From: an uncultured Porphyromonadaceae bacterium
Lineage (GTDB): Bacteria; Bacteroidota; Bacteroidia; Bacteroidales; Muribaculaceae
Assembly: GCA_947178655.1 (NCBI GenBank)
Contig: CAMWZB010000001.1
Location: forward strand, 1 to 23,590
Direction: 5' to 3'
DNA length: 23,590 bases
Shown here: in pieces, positions 23,495-23,590 of the stretch
Layout of the letters: every line of letters starts with the position of its first letter
Numbering within the stretch: position 1 is the first letter of the stretch
The notes under the pieces: model-generated
Database searches by the model: none
The model's input: only the letters and a program-made list of their open reading frames with translations
Told to the model about the DNA's origin: nothing
Made by a program: the position numbers and the translations under genes

Positions 23495-23590
23495 AGACAC
23501 CCGGCTTACTCCTGCAAAAAACAGCGCAAGGGCAATAAAATACCCCTTTTGTCTGTTCTAATAAAGAATACAAATTCATTATTAATGCTT

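Noticed and set aside
23526..23551. Short stem AAGGG/CCCTT near the right edge, terminator-like on the minus strand
   Set aside because: The stem is five base pairs with a 10-base loop, and the gene it would serve lies outside the window.

Overview
This window is ordinary-looking chromosome from a member of the Bacteroidales, most likely a gut commensal of the Muribaculaceae or a close relative (inference). The signs are a moderately high G+C with strong C/G third positions, promoters of the Bacteroidetes type (TTTG, about 20 bp, TAnnTTTG), no Shine-Dalgarno sequences before starts, many lipoproteins (SPII signal peptides), a type IX secretion protein (PorQ), long-form QueA and IspH, and glycan-directed hydrolases of families GH43, GH29 and GH109. 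There are no insertion sequences, tRNAs, rRNAs, CRISPR arrays or phage genes. Gene density is high, and no gene-free stretch exceeds about 230 bases.

Layout, left to right. (1) 1-746 is the 3' part of a cofactor-independent phosphoglycerate mutase gene, closed by a strong terminator. (2) 956-3843 holds a RelA/SpoT homolog with an intact hydrolase half and a degenerate synthetase half, followed by a GH43-like lipoprotein. (3) 3985-7239 is a run of overlapping genes: a double-META-domain lipoprotein, a nitroreductase and a Pif1/RecD-like helicase. (4) A canonical promoter at 7348-7379 feeds an unusual leader that folds into a terminator-like hairpin. It is followed by a large RING-like plus TerD-like protein, queA, a secreted N-terminal-nucleophile amidohydrolase and a GH109-like lipoprotein, and ends in a hairpin at 13472-13498. 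(5) A GH29 alpha-fucosidase lipoprotein lies convergent on the minus strand, and its promoter is divergent from that of porQ. (6) porQ, cmk, ispH, a DEDDh exonuclease, a small membrane protein, an acyl-CoA synthetase and a 51-residue acidic protein form a plus-strand run (15030-20338) ending in a bidirectional terminator. (7) The right end is a minus-strand set: a short AraC-type regulator, a DUF4861 lipoprotein and a ROK sugar kinase.

How the genes work together. The core is housekeeping: glycolysis, alarmone control, queuosine tRNA modification, CMP kinase, isoprenoid synthesis and acyl activation. It is mixed with envelope and glycan functions. GH109 and GH29 side by side would fit trimming of alpha-GalNAc and fucose from host mucin or blood-group glycans. 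The regulator, DUF4861 and ROK genes look like a small sugar-use module. The most interesting parts are the hairpin leader in front of the TerD/RING gene, that protein itself, and the repeat pairs upstream of the regulator and DUF4861 genes.

Several starts were moved from the longest open frame to an internal ATG or GTG, because the longer form ran over a promoter or placed extra residues before a clear signal peptide. All functions come from reading motifs by eye; no database search was run.
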